In this document: positions 54,630 to 64,000 of the stretch, one piece after another
Layout: each line of letters opens with the position of its first letter
Numbering within the stretch: position 1 is the first letter of the stretch
From: Microplitis mediator
Taxonomy: Eukaryota > Arthropoda > Insecta > Hymenoptera > Braconidae
NCBI RefSeq assembly: GCF_029852145.1
Contig: NC_079973.1
Location: 25,996,422-26,060,421 of the forward strand
Direction of reading: 5' to 3'
DNA: 64,000 bases
Notes under the pieces: model-generated
What the model saw: only the letters and a program-made list of their open reading frames with translations
What the model was told of the DNA's origin: nothing
The model's database searches: none
Translations under genes and position numbers: made by a program

Positions 54630-56406
54630 GAGAGCTTTCCGCGGGTCGCGGGGGGAGTGGGAAATAACCGTTTGCGCGCGCAATCAGTGGTTAAACTCTT
54701 TGAAGACATACTTACCGAGAATACGCATTGTAGCCACGCAAGAACTTTGCACCTGACTTTTTTTCGACATTTAAGCTGTTAAACCTCATTAATTACATTT
54801 TATTTGGTTTATGCTAATCACCTTTTTTAATTCAATATTCAAATTCGTTCCCAAGAATTAGATCGGTAACTATTTGTAAATTACTAATGAATAAATATTT
54901 ATTGCTCATTACCAGGAATTATTTTCCAATCAGAAATTCCTGCAACTTTCAAGTTCATTAAATTTAAACATAAAATTATTTATATTTTTTCATGGCAGAA
55001 AAATTTATAATAAAAGTAAAAATAAAAATTTTATTATTCATTACTAATTAGTTGTGACAATAAATCATTAATTTACCGTCTGAGGGAAGGCCTTAAATTT
55101 TTTGAAAGTGATAAGTATTAGAAAAAAATGATTAACTATTAATAAATAATGTATACAATGAGTATACCCATGTAATTAATTCTTTATAACTGATTTTCTA
55201 TTCAAAGGCATAGATTTTTTTAATGACACGCTATATACCCCCGGGTGATGATATCAAAGAGGTAGAGTTTGATTGTAAGAAGATTTAAAAGTGAAAGGAC
55301 ATTACCCACGAGCTTTTTTTAATCACCCTCCCCACAATCGCCCGGTTTTATTGAGAAATTTTAATTAATCGAGGCTGATTATCATACAAGTGTAATTCAT
55401 CTGAAAAATAATTACAAGAATTTTTGAGATACCATCAATAGAATAAACAAAAAGAAAAGAACAAATTCACCCAACCGTTTTTTAGCCTGATTGTATCTGC
55501 TGAATATTACATTTTAATTTTATTCTCCGCGGTAATTTAATATGAAGACTGAAAAATTTTGTAAACAATAAAATCCGTAAACTGGTACTCAGTTTGCACA
55601 GAAAAAATTTTTACCCACCCCAGAAAATTTTCCACAGTATGAATTAAAAAAAAACTTTGCCTTAGACATGCAAAAATTTCTAGTGCAAGAAATTTTTTCT
55701 CCTAAGAAAATTTTAGTTTTCAATTCATGATGGAAAAAATTTCTTGCGTCAATACAAGAAACCTTTTTTTTCTGTGTACCGAAAAAAAGTTTATTGCTGA
55801 GAGTCTGTTAGAATTTAAAAAGAGGTTCATGTTGTCACCGAAAATATTTATATAAGACATTAGACCATAGACATCATGAGTGAAGAGAATAATAACAACA
55901 GGTCTAAAATTTAAAATTTATTTAAACCCATGGGTGCTATATTACCGCTAAAAATATATATACTTTAAATAAAATTTTATTATCATACAGAAATCACGAA
56001 AATAAAAACGACTATTAACATACATCACATACATCATTACTTATCTTCCCTTTATTCCCATAAATATTTAGCCGTTTTAAGAAAAGTTATTCTTACAAAA
56101 TAACATTTTTCAGTGCATTGACCTCAAGTGATTAACCTGTTGGTTAAACAATCTATTGATTTCAAAAAATAATAAAAAATATTTCAAATTAATTTTATAT
56201 TTAGCTCAATGTGTCAATTCTGTAAAAGACAAGACAATGTTCGGAATGACGGTCACCCGAAACCGATCCGATTTCTTTGGGGTTTCAACAAAAACTCCAA
56301 AGGTAATTATAGATATCAAATAACATTAATGGATTCTTTGTTAGAGTATCCAGGAATAGTTACACCCTCGTTTTTACTATAGGGGTGTTTCTTTCATTAA
56401 ATTTCG
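54630..56406. other. Divergent intergenic region, orcokinin / PTTH-like gene
   Basis: About 1.8 kb of AT-rich sequence between the two head-to-head promoters. It contains one MITE-like element (55597-55776). No coding region or RNA gene was recognised. Upstream regulatory sequence for both peptide genes is expected here. Confidence 0.5.
55597..55776. mobile_element. MITE-like element, CACAGAAAAAA ends (copy 2)
   Basis: The 180-bp segment begins CACAGAAAAAATTTT and ends TTTTTTTTCTGTG. The internal phrases TTTCAATTCATGATGG and TTTCTTGCGTCAATA match the element at 47247-47432, which has TTCAATTCATAGCG and TTCTTGCGCCAATA. The pair therefore defines one family. Confidence 0.72.
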
Positions 56407-56440
56407 TATATAAGCCGATGTTAGTTATTTCTTGGACGCA
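56407..56440 (+). promoter_or_regulatory. TATA box of the PTTH/Trunk-like gene
   Basis: TATATAA at 56407-56413 (in TTTCGTATATAAGCC) lies 76 bp before the ATG at 56483. It predicts a start site near 56437-56440 and a short 5' UTR of about 45 nt. No strong initiator is seen. Confidence 0.55.
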
Positions 56441-56482
56441 TATCTGCTAAGTCGCTCTGAGAATTCAAGACTTTTGCTCAGA

Positions 56483-57706
56483 ATGAAGAAAATTATTTTA
56501 GTAAGTTAAGTGTTAAAGTGATAATTCATTTTTTTTATTCAAAATATTCCTGTACAGAAAAAAACACGAAAAATTTCTGACACAGTAACGCGTCGCTTTG
56601 AACTTTAAACAGTTTTAAATAATTATTTCAGGATTTTACTGAATTAGTGAAATTTTACTACTAAAAATTGTATTTAATAAAACTATTAATTGAAACTGTA
56701 ATTCTTCGAGAATTTTTTCAAATATTTACAGTTTTCTATTGAAAGTGCCGCGTTACTACACGGCTAGAAAAACAACTTTTAGAAATATTTCATTTTCTTC
56801 TTACAAAATATTATTGGAAATTTTAAATTTCGCTCATTTAAAGTGAAAAAATTTCTAGATTTCATTAAAAATAATTTTCTTTTTAAAACCTTGTTTTGGA
56901 AAACTGTAGATAAATTAGATTTTTTTCTATGAAGAAAATTATTCTTCAAATTAGATATGAAAGTAATAATTTCTATTGATTACAAAAGTTTTTTTCCGCA
57001 GTTTTTCATTTTTTTTTTCCGTGCATTTTGACTTAATCCAATTGAATATCTGGGTAATGATTTTAAAAGTAATGAGTCGAGGTAAAATAATTTGAATATT
57101 TTTCAGGCAATCTTAGTAGGATTGACAGAAAATGTCATTGGACGGACATATAATTCAGCGCATTGGACAAACGTTATTTTGGATCCCGATTCGAGTGACA
57201 GTAGTGATTTGGTGAGTAACCGTGACATTTTGTATTCATCTAAACGAAATGGGGGTGTAGAGCAGCTCGAAGAGATGCACATCTCGCCGAGGGAATTGTG
57301 CTCACTGGGCAACCCTTGGCAGTGGTTTTGTCCCTGTGAAACTGATTACGGAATCGTTGATCTTGGTCTCGGGAATTACCCTCAGTACCTCAATACCGCC
57401 CAGTGTATTCGAAAGCCGTGTCATGGAAAATTTAATCCTTGTAAAATAATTCACTACAAGGTACAAACTCACATGTTTTTTTTTTTTTTTTAATTTGAAA
57501 ATTAACTGAATGAATAATGAAAGTGATCTCAAATTATTTAGATGCACATTCTCAGCCAGAGGGATCTGGATGACGTAAACAGCGGGAACGATGAGTCGTA
57601 TATCGAGCAACCAATTCTCCCAGAATCTCTCCGCTCAAAATGGCAATTAAAGCCGATAAAAGTACCAGTCGCTTGCGTCGCTTCAAACGAAGGAAGAACC
57701 AATTAA
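56483..57706 (+). CDS. PTTH/Trunk-family cystine-knot hormone precursor
   Basis: Three exons (56483-56500, 57107-57460, 57542-57706), all joined in phase 0, give 178 residues. The tiny first exon, MKKIIL, completes a short signal peptide with AILVGLTENVIG. A KR pair at 52-53 can release the C-terminal domain. That domain has CPCETDYGIVDLG, NYPQYLNTAQC, KPC, NPCKIIHYK, ILPESLRSKW and VPVAC. This matches the PTTH/Trunk pattern (CxC, DLG, YPRYL-like, LPxxLRxxW, final VxC). These are secreted ligands of the Torso receptor kinase; PTTH drives ecdysteroid synthesis and Trunk drives terminal patterning. Seven cysteines are present (71, 81, 83, 106, 111, 118, 169). Compared with PTTH, the last Cys of the usual CxC is Ala (VACVAS), and an extra Cys sits in RELCSLGNPW. 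PTTH and Trunk cannot be separated by eye. AATAAA is at 57773. Intron 1 holds two inverted-repeat elements. Confidence 0.85.
56584..56757. mobile_element. Small inverted-repeat element in PTTH-like intron 1
   Basis: AGTAACGCGTCGCT at the left is mirrored by AGTGCCGCGTTACT at the right. The middle has further partial pairing (AAACAGTTTTAAATAATT, and TTGAAACTGTAATTC). It is 174 bp and non-coding. The GTAACGCG end resembles the right end of the element at 49967-50316. Confidence 0.6.
56759..57023. mobile_element. Second inverted-repeat element abutting the first
   Basis: The left end, CACGGCTAGAAAAACAACTT, is loosely mirrored by AGTTTTTCATTTTTTTTTTC followed by CGTG at the right, in a 265-bp AT-rich segment. 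It starts within two bases of the end of the preceding element. Pairing is imperfect, so this is a weaker call. Confidence 0.45.
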
Positions 57707-57772
57707 ACGATCGAGTATTATGATTTATACAATTCAATGATATTATACAAGTGAAATGATATTAAATTCGTA

Positions 57773-57778
57773 AATAAA
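57773..57778 (+). terminator. AATAAA polyadenylation signal of the PTTH-like gene
   Basis: AATAAA in TTCGTAAATAAAAATAG lies 67 bp after the stop codon. It is the first clear signal downstream. Confidence 0.55.
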
Positions 57779-60700
57779 AATAGTCATAAAAAAATATTTA
57801 TTTAAATCTGATTACTATGCATACAAATGGTATTTTATATATTTTATTTTTCTGTGCAAATAAATTGTTGAAAAATAGCCACTGTCATACGAAATAACTT
57901 AATGGAAAAAAAAAGTAATAAATAAATATGAATATATATACATATAAAATAAAATAATAGATAAATATGCTTTTAGAAATGATTCGTATCGTGACTATTT
58001 TAACATTAAGGAGCTAAAGTGACGACCACGTTTTACGTGCTCGGGATTTTTTATGCTGTTCGATCTAAATTGCTGTTATTTATTTACTTATTTCTTTTTT
58101 CATTGATGACCGCTATTGATTTATTAACGTCATGATAATCCATAAGTAATTTTAAAAATAATTTTTAATAATAATGAAAGATAGATATTGTGAGTGGGCG
58201 CGTTAATTTTGCTAAAGATACAGCGATAGAGTAAATATTTGGGCGATGATAAGGATTTTAAAAAGCTTGATAAGGTACTAACATTTGAAATCAATGAAAT
58301 GTGTGTATGGAAGTGTATCATAAAGTAAGAGAGCTCTTCTCTTTAGTTTATAGTACACGAGAAAGCCACTTTGTCAGGTTATTTGTTCAGTATGCTTGTT
58401 ATTTTTTATTTTACCTCAAGCACTTGGCCGCTTTTACAACTTTTTAAAAGCCCTTATGACGACGTTCATTCACAGATTCCAGGAAAAAATCTATAAAACA
58501 ATTTTCTGATTTTTTCAAAGGCTCGAATAATTTTAAAAAAAATTAATGGACTTTTAGAAGTTAAAATTAAATGGCATGTAACAGACTCGAAATAAATATG
58601 TTTCAGAATTAATTTACAGTAGGCGTAGTACGATTTAAATATTATAGACGATAAATCTCATGTTTGTATATTTAGTTTGCAAGCGCATTCGTACCAAACA
58701 AAATCCTGGCTGATTAAATGCGAGCTTTAATTATTAACCGGTCGATTTGTTCCTAGAAGTGTGACGCGAGGTATTTAAACAGGCACTTTATCGAGTGAAA
58801 ATAAAAAATGTTTTACTGAACGACCTCGAATTTTTTGTCTATTGAGAGAAAGTAAAATAACCCGAGATATTACAGCCGATTATAATACGGAAGGAATAAA
58901 AATTTTTTTTTTTATATTCCACGGAAGAGATATCTATATTGATATATCTTTATGTATATATATATTTATGTTGCACGAGGATTCTATGGCAGTATATAGA
59001 TGCACAATATGGAGCATGACATCAATGGAGAAGGGTTGGACAGCCGTCCACAACTAACGAAATTATCCCCGTGGAAAGGTGGTACATTAATGACCTCACC
59101 GAGCTAGATATTCCGAGCTTCCTACCTCGGTTACACGCTTTTATTGACGGTAGTTATACGTGCCTGAATCGGTCACCAATATACAAGGAGGTTTTAGGTA
59201 TCGGCTAAAAAAATCAACCCCAATCTATTACTTACTCATAATTTTATTTCCGATCGATGCGCACCTGCGTTCAAAATCACGTTTCTTATTTTGTTTTGAA
59301 ATTTTTTTTTTTTAAAGAACTTCCGGTTGTAGAACTAATTTTGAAAAATTGATAAAATTAGAGATCAGAAGATCATGAATAGAAAAAGATGAAATTTGAT
59401 TTTTTTGGGTAATGGCGAAATAGTGGAATTTTGAATTTTAAATTCCAATATTCGGACTTGGGAGAAATTACGAAATTTCGATATTCAACTGAGCCTTAAA
59501 AAATAGTAACTCATGGTTTAATAAATTATTTGTTTTTCAGCTCAAGAAAATTAACTTTTTTAGAAAAAAATGTTTACTAAAATTTTGGGAAATTTTTTTA
59601 TTCCAATCAAAATTGAGAGAAAAACTCAGTCACTGTCGGAGTAGAATCAAATCTTAATTTTCTTTTTAAGAAATTTTTCTCGCAAAAATAAATTAATTTA
59701 TTTTAAAAATCATCTAAAAATTTTAGGCAGCGCAAAATGTTTACTCTTCAAAAAAGTTATTTTTTTTTCAATGTGCAGTTTCTGAAAATTTATCTTGACA
59801 TTTTTGTTGTTGTCATAATCTACTAATGCGACAAATTTCGCAATATTTTCTCTAGTAATTATTTCAGCTTACAAAAATTTGTAGGTAAGACTAGTCGGTA
59901 AAATTTTCATAACACTGTGCAACGTGATTTTAAATTTCCAAGTAAAAAAATAAGTAAAAAAAATTTTTCGTGTAATTTTATTTTATCAGAAAAATCTAGA
60001 GTGTTTGCAAGTGAAATTTCTACAAATAAATAAAATAAAGTAAGTTTTTATTAGTTTATTTTTTTTTCAAAGCCCTAATTTCGAGCATGAATTTCCAGTC
60101 TAAGGTTATGTTTGTCGGCTTCTTTGCCAGATTTCCATCTTGCAGGATCTCGTCCTCTTACCGCGAGCAGATAATGTCTGACCCAAAGCCCGTTTCTACT
60201 AGACGGCTGTTTCTACTCGGTCTTTTTCCGATACGTTACCAGCAGTCGGCCAGCACGACACCTCACGAAATATTGAATAAAAAAAAAAAAAATACGCGGG
60301 AGCGAAATGAACGGCATTCATCATCGGTATCAGTGATTGTAAAACTGAAAAAAAAAATCATGCAGTGCGACCTTTTACACTATTTCGAAATGCATCCAAG
60401 GTCATTGATATCGCGATGCAGCCTTGACGCGATTCTGTCATTAATTTGCGTATATCTTTATCGATTCTCTCACTCGATCGTCTACATTTTTTTTTCCACA
60501 GTATCTTTACTTGGCAGTCTATAGAAAAAAAATATGAAAACCACAACGTAATAATTAAAAAAAAAAAAGAATACTAACTATAATATTAATGATAAAAAAA
60601 GAAACCAGTGACAACTTTCCAATACATGATTTTTTATTGCCACTTATTAAAATTTACACACATTATGTCATTGATATTAATTATCAAATATATACCGATA

Positions 60701-61734
60701 ATCCTTAATCCTCGTGGCGTGTTAAATAAAATATATATCAGGTACAATACTTAATTTAATTACAAGCCTTTTTTTACTCATAACTGTTCAATTTTTTTTT
60801 AAATTATGAAATACGCGTGTATATATTTCAGAAGATATATAATTAAAAAAATGTATATATTTATGTACTAAAGAAAACTTACAGTAGAGTAAAATAAAAC
60901 AAAATAATTTTTTTTTTAATAAATAATTAATATACTAAAATAAAATAGACAAATTCTACACAGTATACAAATATAATATATATGTATATATAGAAATAAT
61001 TATAATTATAATTGAAAGTAATAAATAATTTAGCGAAGGGTACGGGCAGCCTTTTTCTCTTCTCGCATGTCCATTCATAACTTGCTTACACCCACGCTCT
61101 CATTCAGCAATAATTGGTCACGGGACCACTATATTTATTAACTTGTAAATTTATATATATTTTTTTTTCTATTTACTGTTAAACGTTTGCTTGTTTACTT
61201 TGCCCTTGACACTCTGCGAGTGTCATTTTTATTTAAATATTTATTGAGCAGGATAAACTTCTTGTGCACGCGCATTTGTACGTATATTTAATATATGTAT
61301 ATATATTATGTTAATTATTAATGTTAATATTTTACATTTCAAAGATATTAATTATTTTCTTATCTCGTATCCTTCTTGCACCCGCTAGTTAAAGAAATAA
61401 AAATTTACATTTCGTAATAAAATATTTTCGACTTATTATTATTATCATTATTATTAATTATAATTTATAATAAATTGTAGAAGACGGTTTATCGATTTAG
61501 CAAGTGGAGCCATACTGTAAAATACTAAAAGAAATATTTTTTTTTTTATCAATTATCTTATCTCCCAAGAGAAATAAATGATTATTAATTTTAATTTACA
61601 AGATAATACATCATTAAAATAAAACGTAACAGTAAGAATAAGTAGTCAATGCGTTTTTTTTTAAAATAAATTTAAAAAGAGTTTCAAGGGCTGTACTGGA
61701 CGCGATGAGGAGACGAATCCAATATCACTTTTGT
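57779..61734. other. Intergenic region, PTTH-like gene to CNMa
   Basis: About 4 kb, AT-rich, with no gene I can support. Two stretches stand out as less AT-rich: 59030-59210 (CCGTGGAAAGGTGGTACATT, CCTACCTCGGTTACACGC) and 60085-60280 (TCTCGTCCTCTTACCGCGAG, CAGTCGGCCAGCACGACACC). They could be regulatory or lineage-specific non-coding exons. The 60570-61700 part, rich in AT microsatellites, probably includes the 3' UTR of CNMa on the - strand. Confidence 0.4.
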
Positions 61735-62946
61735 TCACAACTGTCGTTTTCGTCCCATGTTACAGATTTTGAAATGACACAGGGCCATATCTGTAACAAA
61801 TAATTAATTATTATCATCACTGTTTATATAAATATTTGATATTATTGTCATTTTATCTGCATACTGAATTTAAAGTAAATAAAAATGATGAGTTGATCAC
61901 GAGAAAAAAAAACCTTAATGACAATTGATCCGGTTGGCGCCAATCTTAAATGAACTGCGCCATCGATTATCGAGAATGCTCCAGATAACATTCGCACTTA
62001 ATTATTAATAAGCATATACATGTATATATGAGTTAGTTAAGTGCTTTTATAAATATATCGGTGACGTCCAAGTGTCGGGTTCGCTTTAAAAGACCGCAAA
62101 GTCAAGTGGTCCAATTAATAACCAGTCTTGTCTTGTCTTTTATTCCATCGCAAATAATCTAATGGTCGCTGTCATTATCATTATTATGATTTTTATTATT
62201 ATTATTATCGAATGATACCACCCGTGGTGAGGACAATTGTTATACAGCACTTTTTAGATCCTTATTAAAGTCTGATAAATATTAAACACCCAGCAAATTG
62301 GAGTATTTAATAATTAATGTCTGTAAGTCACGGCAGTTTTAATTATAAGTGTGCAAATTATTGGACTTGTGGATGTCAGAAATTAAATCGTATTAATTAG
62401 TCAGGGCATTAAAAATTAAATGTCTGATAATTTAGCTGTCAGTTATTTAAATTTATTTAAAATTAATACTTACAGCTGGTCCGCTTGCCCGAGTGCGTTG
62501 GTCCTGGATTCACTCGCGGTTCCGCGACGGGCAAAATTTCGGTGTCTTCGCTTGAAAATTCCGAGGGTCCAGGATGATGAGGTACTCGATGGTTACGTGC
62601 CTTTGCTTCGAGCATCGCTTGGATTTCTAACTGAGCCTCGGACAGCTCGCGCTCGTCTTCGAATATCTCTTGCTTCAGCTCGGCTATTTGTTTCAGCCTC
62701 TGCACCAACACCTTCGACAATAAAAAAATAATGAATATTTAGGTCTTGACTTCTGTCAGAAATTTTCCATACTCTGATACTTACAAAATTTTCAGTGTCA
62801 TCGGGAAATGCGTCGGAAAAAACCATTCCGGGCTCAGGTACCGGTCCCGCTGTAACCATCTCGGCTGTCAAGATGTTAAGTAACAAAATTCCCGAAAACC
62901 AGACACACAATTTACTACTACTTCGTTTCATTATTCGGTCAATCAT
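61735..62946 (-). CDS. CNMa: CNMamide neuropeptide precursor
   Basis: Three coding exons on the - strand, 62785-62946, 62474-62711 and 61735-61790, have matching phases (0, then 1) and give 151 residues. The N-terminus (SSKLCVWFSGILLLNILTAE, after MIDRIMKR) is a signal peptide; MKRSSSK could also be the start. The middle is an acidic, helix-prone spacer (LKQEIFEDERELSEAQLEIQ). The last exon completes the peptide TSYMALCHFKICNM (132-145), preceded by KR and followed by GRKR, giving C-terminal amidation at Met. It is nearly the Drosophila CNMamide core PCHFKICNM-NH2, with the two cysteines that form the disulfide ring. CNMa is a brain neuropeptide acting on a G-protein coupled receptor. The short last exon (56 bp), split in the codon before the ring, makes the gene easy to miss. 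The second acceptor could also be the CAG 12 bases further in, which keeps frame. Confidence 0.92.
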
Positions 62947-63205
62947 AAATTCTGCAACAGATTTAATAAAATAAAAAATGTTAAAAATAATAGCCATCAT
63001 GTTTAATTTTAAATGACAAATTGCCTGCCGACGAAATTTGTGGAATTTCGATAGAGCACTTGTTGCTCCCGCTGAAAATCTACGATACTTTAAAATTATT
63101 TTTTTTTATTTGCTCCAAAGCAAACCGTAAAATTTAAATCATCTTAGGCCAAGTAAATATTGGGAAAAAAAAAAGAAAATTTCGAGCAAGATGAAAATAT
63201 CTCAC

Positions 63206-63406
63206 CTCGGAAAACGTCTCTCTTATTTCGACAGTTGAAAAAAAAAAAAAAAAAAAAATTAGTTCACTGGATCTTAGTAAAATAAAAAGAAATTTTCGAT
63301 GACTGATTGCGTGGGACAAGTGTGTGCGTTTTAAAATGTATGTTGAGTATTTTCAGCAAGCACTTGGAGGCTTTTGAGCAGTACGATGAGTGTGTCAGAA
63401 AGTAGT
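63206..63406 (-). other. CNMa: Inferred 5' UTR exon of CNMa
   Basis: A strong acceptor (AAATCTGTTGCAG, - strand) ends at 62952, just before the start codon, so an upstream non-coding exon is expected. The best donor is CCGAG|GTGAGA on the - strand, with the exon ending at 63206. The exon would begin near 63406 at TCACT, about 33 bp after a TATAATA. It contains a long A/T homopolymer near 63240-63258. Confidence 0.45.
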
Positions 63407-63439
63407 GAGGCGCTTGGGGCTTTCGCACCCTCTATTATA
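63406..63439 (-). promoter_or_regulatory. CNMa: Possible CNMa core promoter
   Basis: TATAATA on the - strand (63439-63433) lies 33 bp from an initiator-like CTCACTAC. The adjoining upstream sequence (63440-63560) is GC-rich with a CCACCACCACC run. Spacing is slightly long and the TATA is non-canonical, so this is tentative. Confidence 0.4.
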
Positions 63440-64000
63440 CCTCTCGGATCCGACCACCACCACCGGGAGATTGTTACCCCTCTCTTGCCACCTGTAGAAG
63501 GACCAAATGCGGATGTAGGGAAAAGATACTAGATCAGCCCACGCGCATCCATTCTCATTCATTTTATATCTATTCACATCAGCACACACTCTTACTCACA
63601 CATCCGCAGAACCATAATGCCAGTATCAATAATTTTTCCATTTTGAATTTCACATATGTCGTTTCTACACTTAAACATTTCAATTAATCATCGTTTATAC
63701 CTTTTTTCCCCTCCATCTGACCAGGGAAAGGAAAAAAAAATTTATTTGATGTATCGTTCGAGTGTGACGGAAATAAGCGTAAGAATTTAAAACCCCGGCG
63801 AGTGATACTCGATTTCTACTACTGACACTCGATATAAAATCTGTTATTATTATTATTAATATTTTTTTTGTGCGTCGTAAATTGTATGACATCAAAGGTG
63901 AATTTCGAGGTAGAAATATCCGAGGAAATCGTTCTCAACATAATTTTGTCTACTATTCCGAGAGGAAATTACTCAGCGAGTAGTAGAATCTAGACATGGT
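63440..64000. other. Upstream sequence of CNMa to window end
   Basis: No coding region or RNA gene is supported. A GC-rich part at 63440-63500 and a (TTA)n run near 63842-63862 were seen. It is presumably the upstream regulatory region of CNMa. Confidence 0.4.

Noticed and set aside
54516..54782. 88-residue + strand ORF
   Set aside because: It covers the orcokinin promoter and 5' UTR; it is open only because the segment is GC-rich.
57302..57737. - strand ORFs across the PTTH-like exons
   Set aside because: Antisense shadows of the cystine-knot coding exons.
58842..59057. 71-residue + strand ORF
   Set aside because: Low-complexity Ile/Phe-rich translation of AT-rich spacer with no splice or family support.
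60087..60524. 145-residue + strand ORF
   Set aside because: It has a lysine run from an A homopolymer, no domain and no promoter. A coding exon here cannot be excluded but is not supported.
62420..62731. 103-residue + strand ORF
   Set aside because: Antisense to the CNMa middle exon.
63134..63895. Short - strand ORFs upstream of CNMa
   Set aside because: No motifs; one is built on a homopolymer. The segment is better explained as promoter and 5' UTR.

Overview
The window reads as insect nuclear DNA: spliced genes with GT-AG introns, TATA/initiator promoters, AATAAA signals, AT-rich spacers and many small inverted-repeat elements. The neuropeptide set (orcokinin A and B, a PTTH/Trunk-type ligand, CNMamide) is arthropod and most likely holometabolous insect. 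A parasitoid-like hymenopteran is a guess from the peptide sequences and base composition, not proven.

Positions 1-39600 are one uninterrupted, head-to-tail satellite array of a 180-bp monomer, about 220 copies, with no gene in it. Rare marker substitutions and 1-2 bp indels show nested, recently amplified higher-order blocks: 360 bp, 539 bp, 1800 bp, 2521 bp in adjacent tandem, 3423 bp in adjacent tandem, and about 4501 bp. The array decays at its right edge at 39540-39600 into unique sequence.

The unique arm (39600-64000) is gene-dense. In order it holds a T-cell immunomodulatory protein homologue (ITFG1/TIP, + strand, 2 coding exons), Cdk5 (- strand, 6 exons, tail-to-tail with TIP), and a small membrane-anchored coiled-coil protein (+ strand, 5 exons, head-to-head with Cdk5). 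Then come the orcokinin gene (- strand, alternative A and B 3' exons), a PTTH/Trunk-like cystine-knot hormone (+ strand, 3 exons, head-to-head with orcokinin), and the CNMamide precursor (- strand, 3 coding exons plus an inferred 5' UTR exon).

The last three genes form a run of secreted signalling peptides over about 15 kb. At least six foldback/MITE-like elements lie in the introns and spacers. All exon joins given here were built by hand from splice consensus, reading-frame phase and family motifs. They have not been checked against transcripts.
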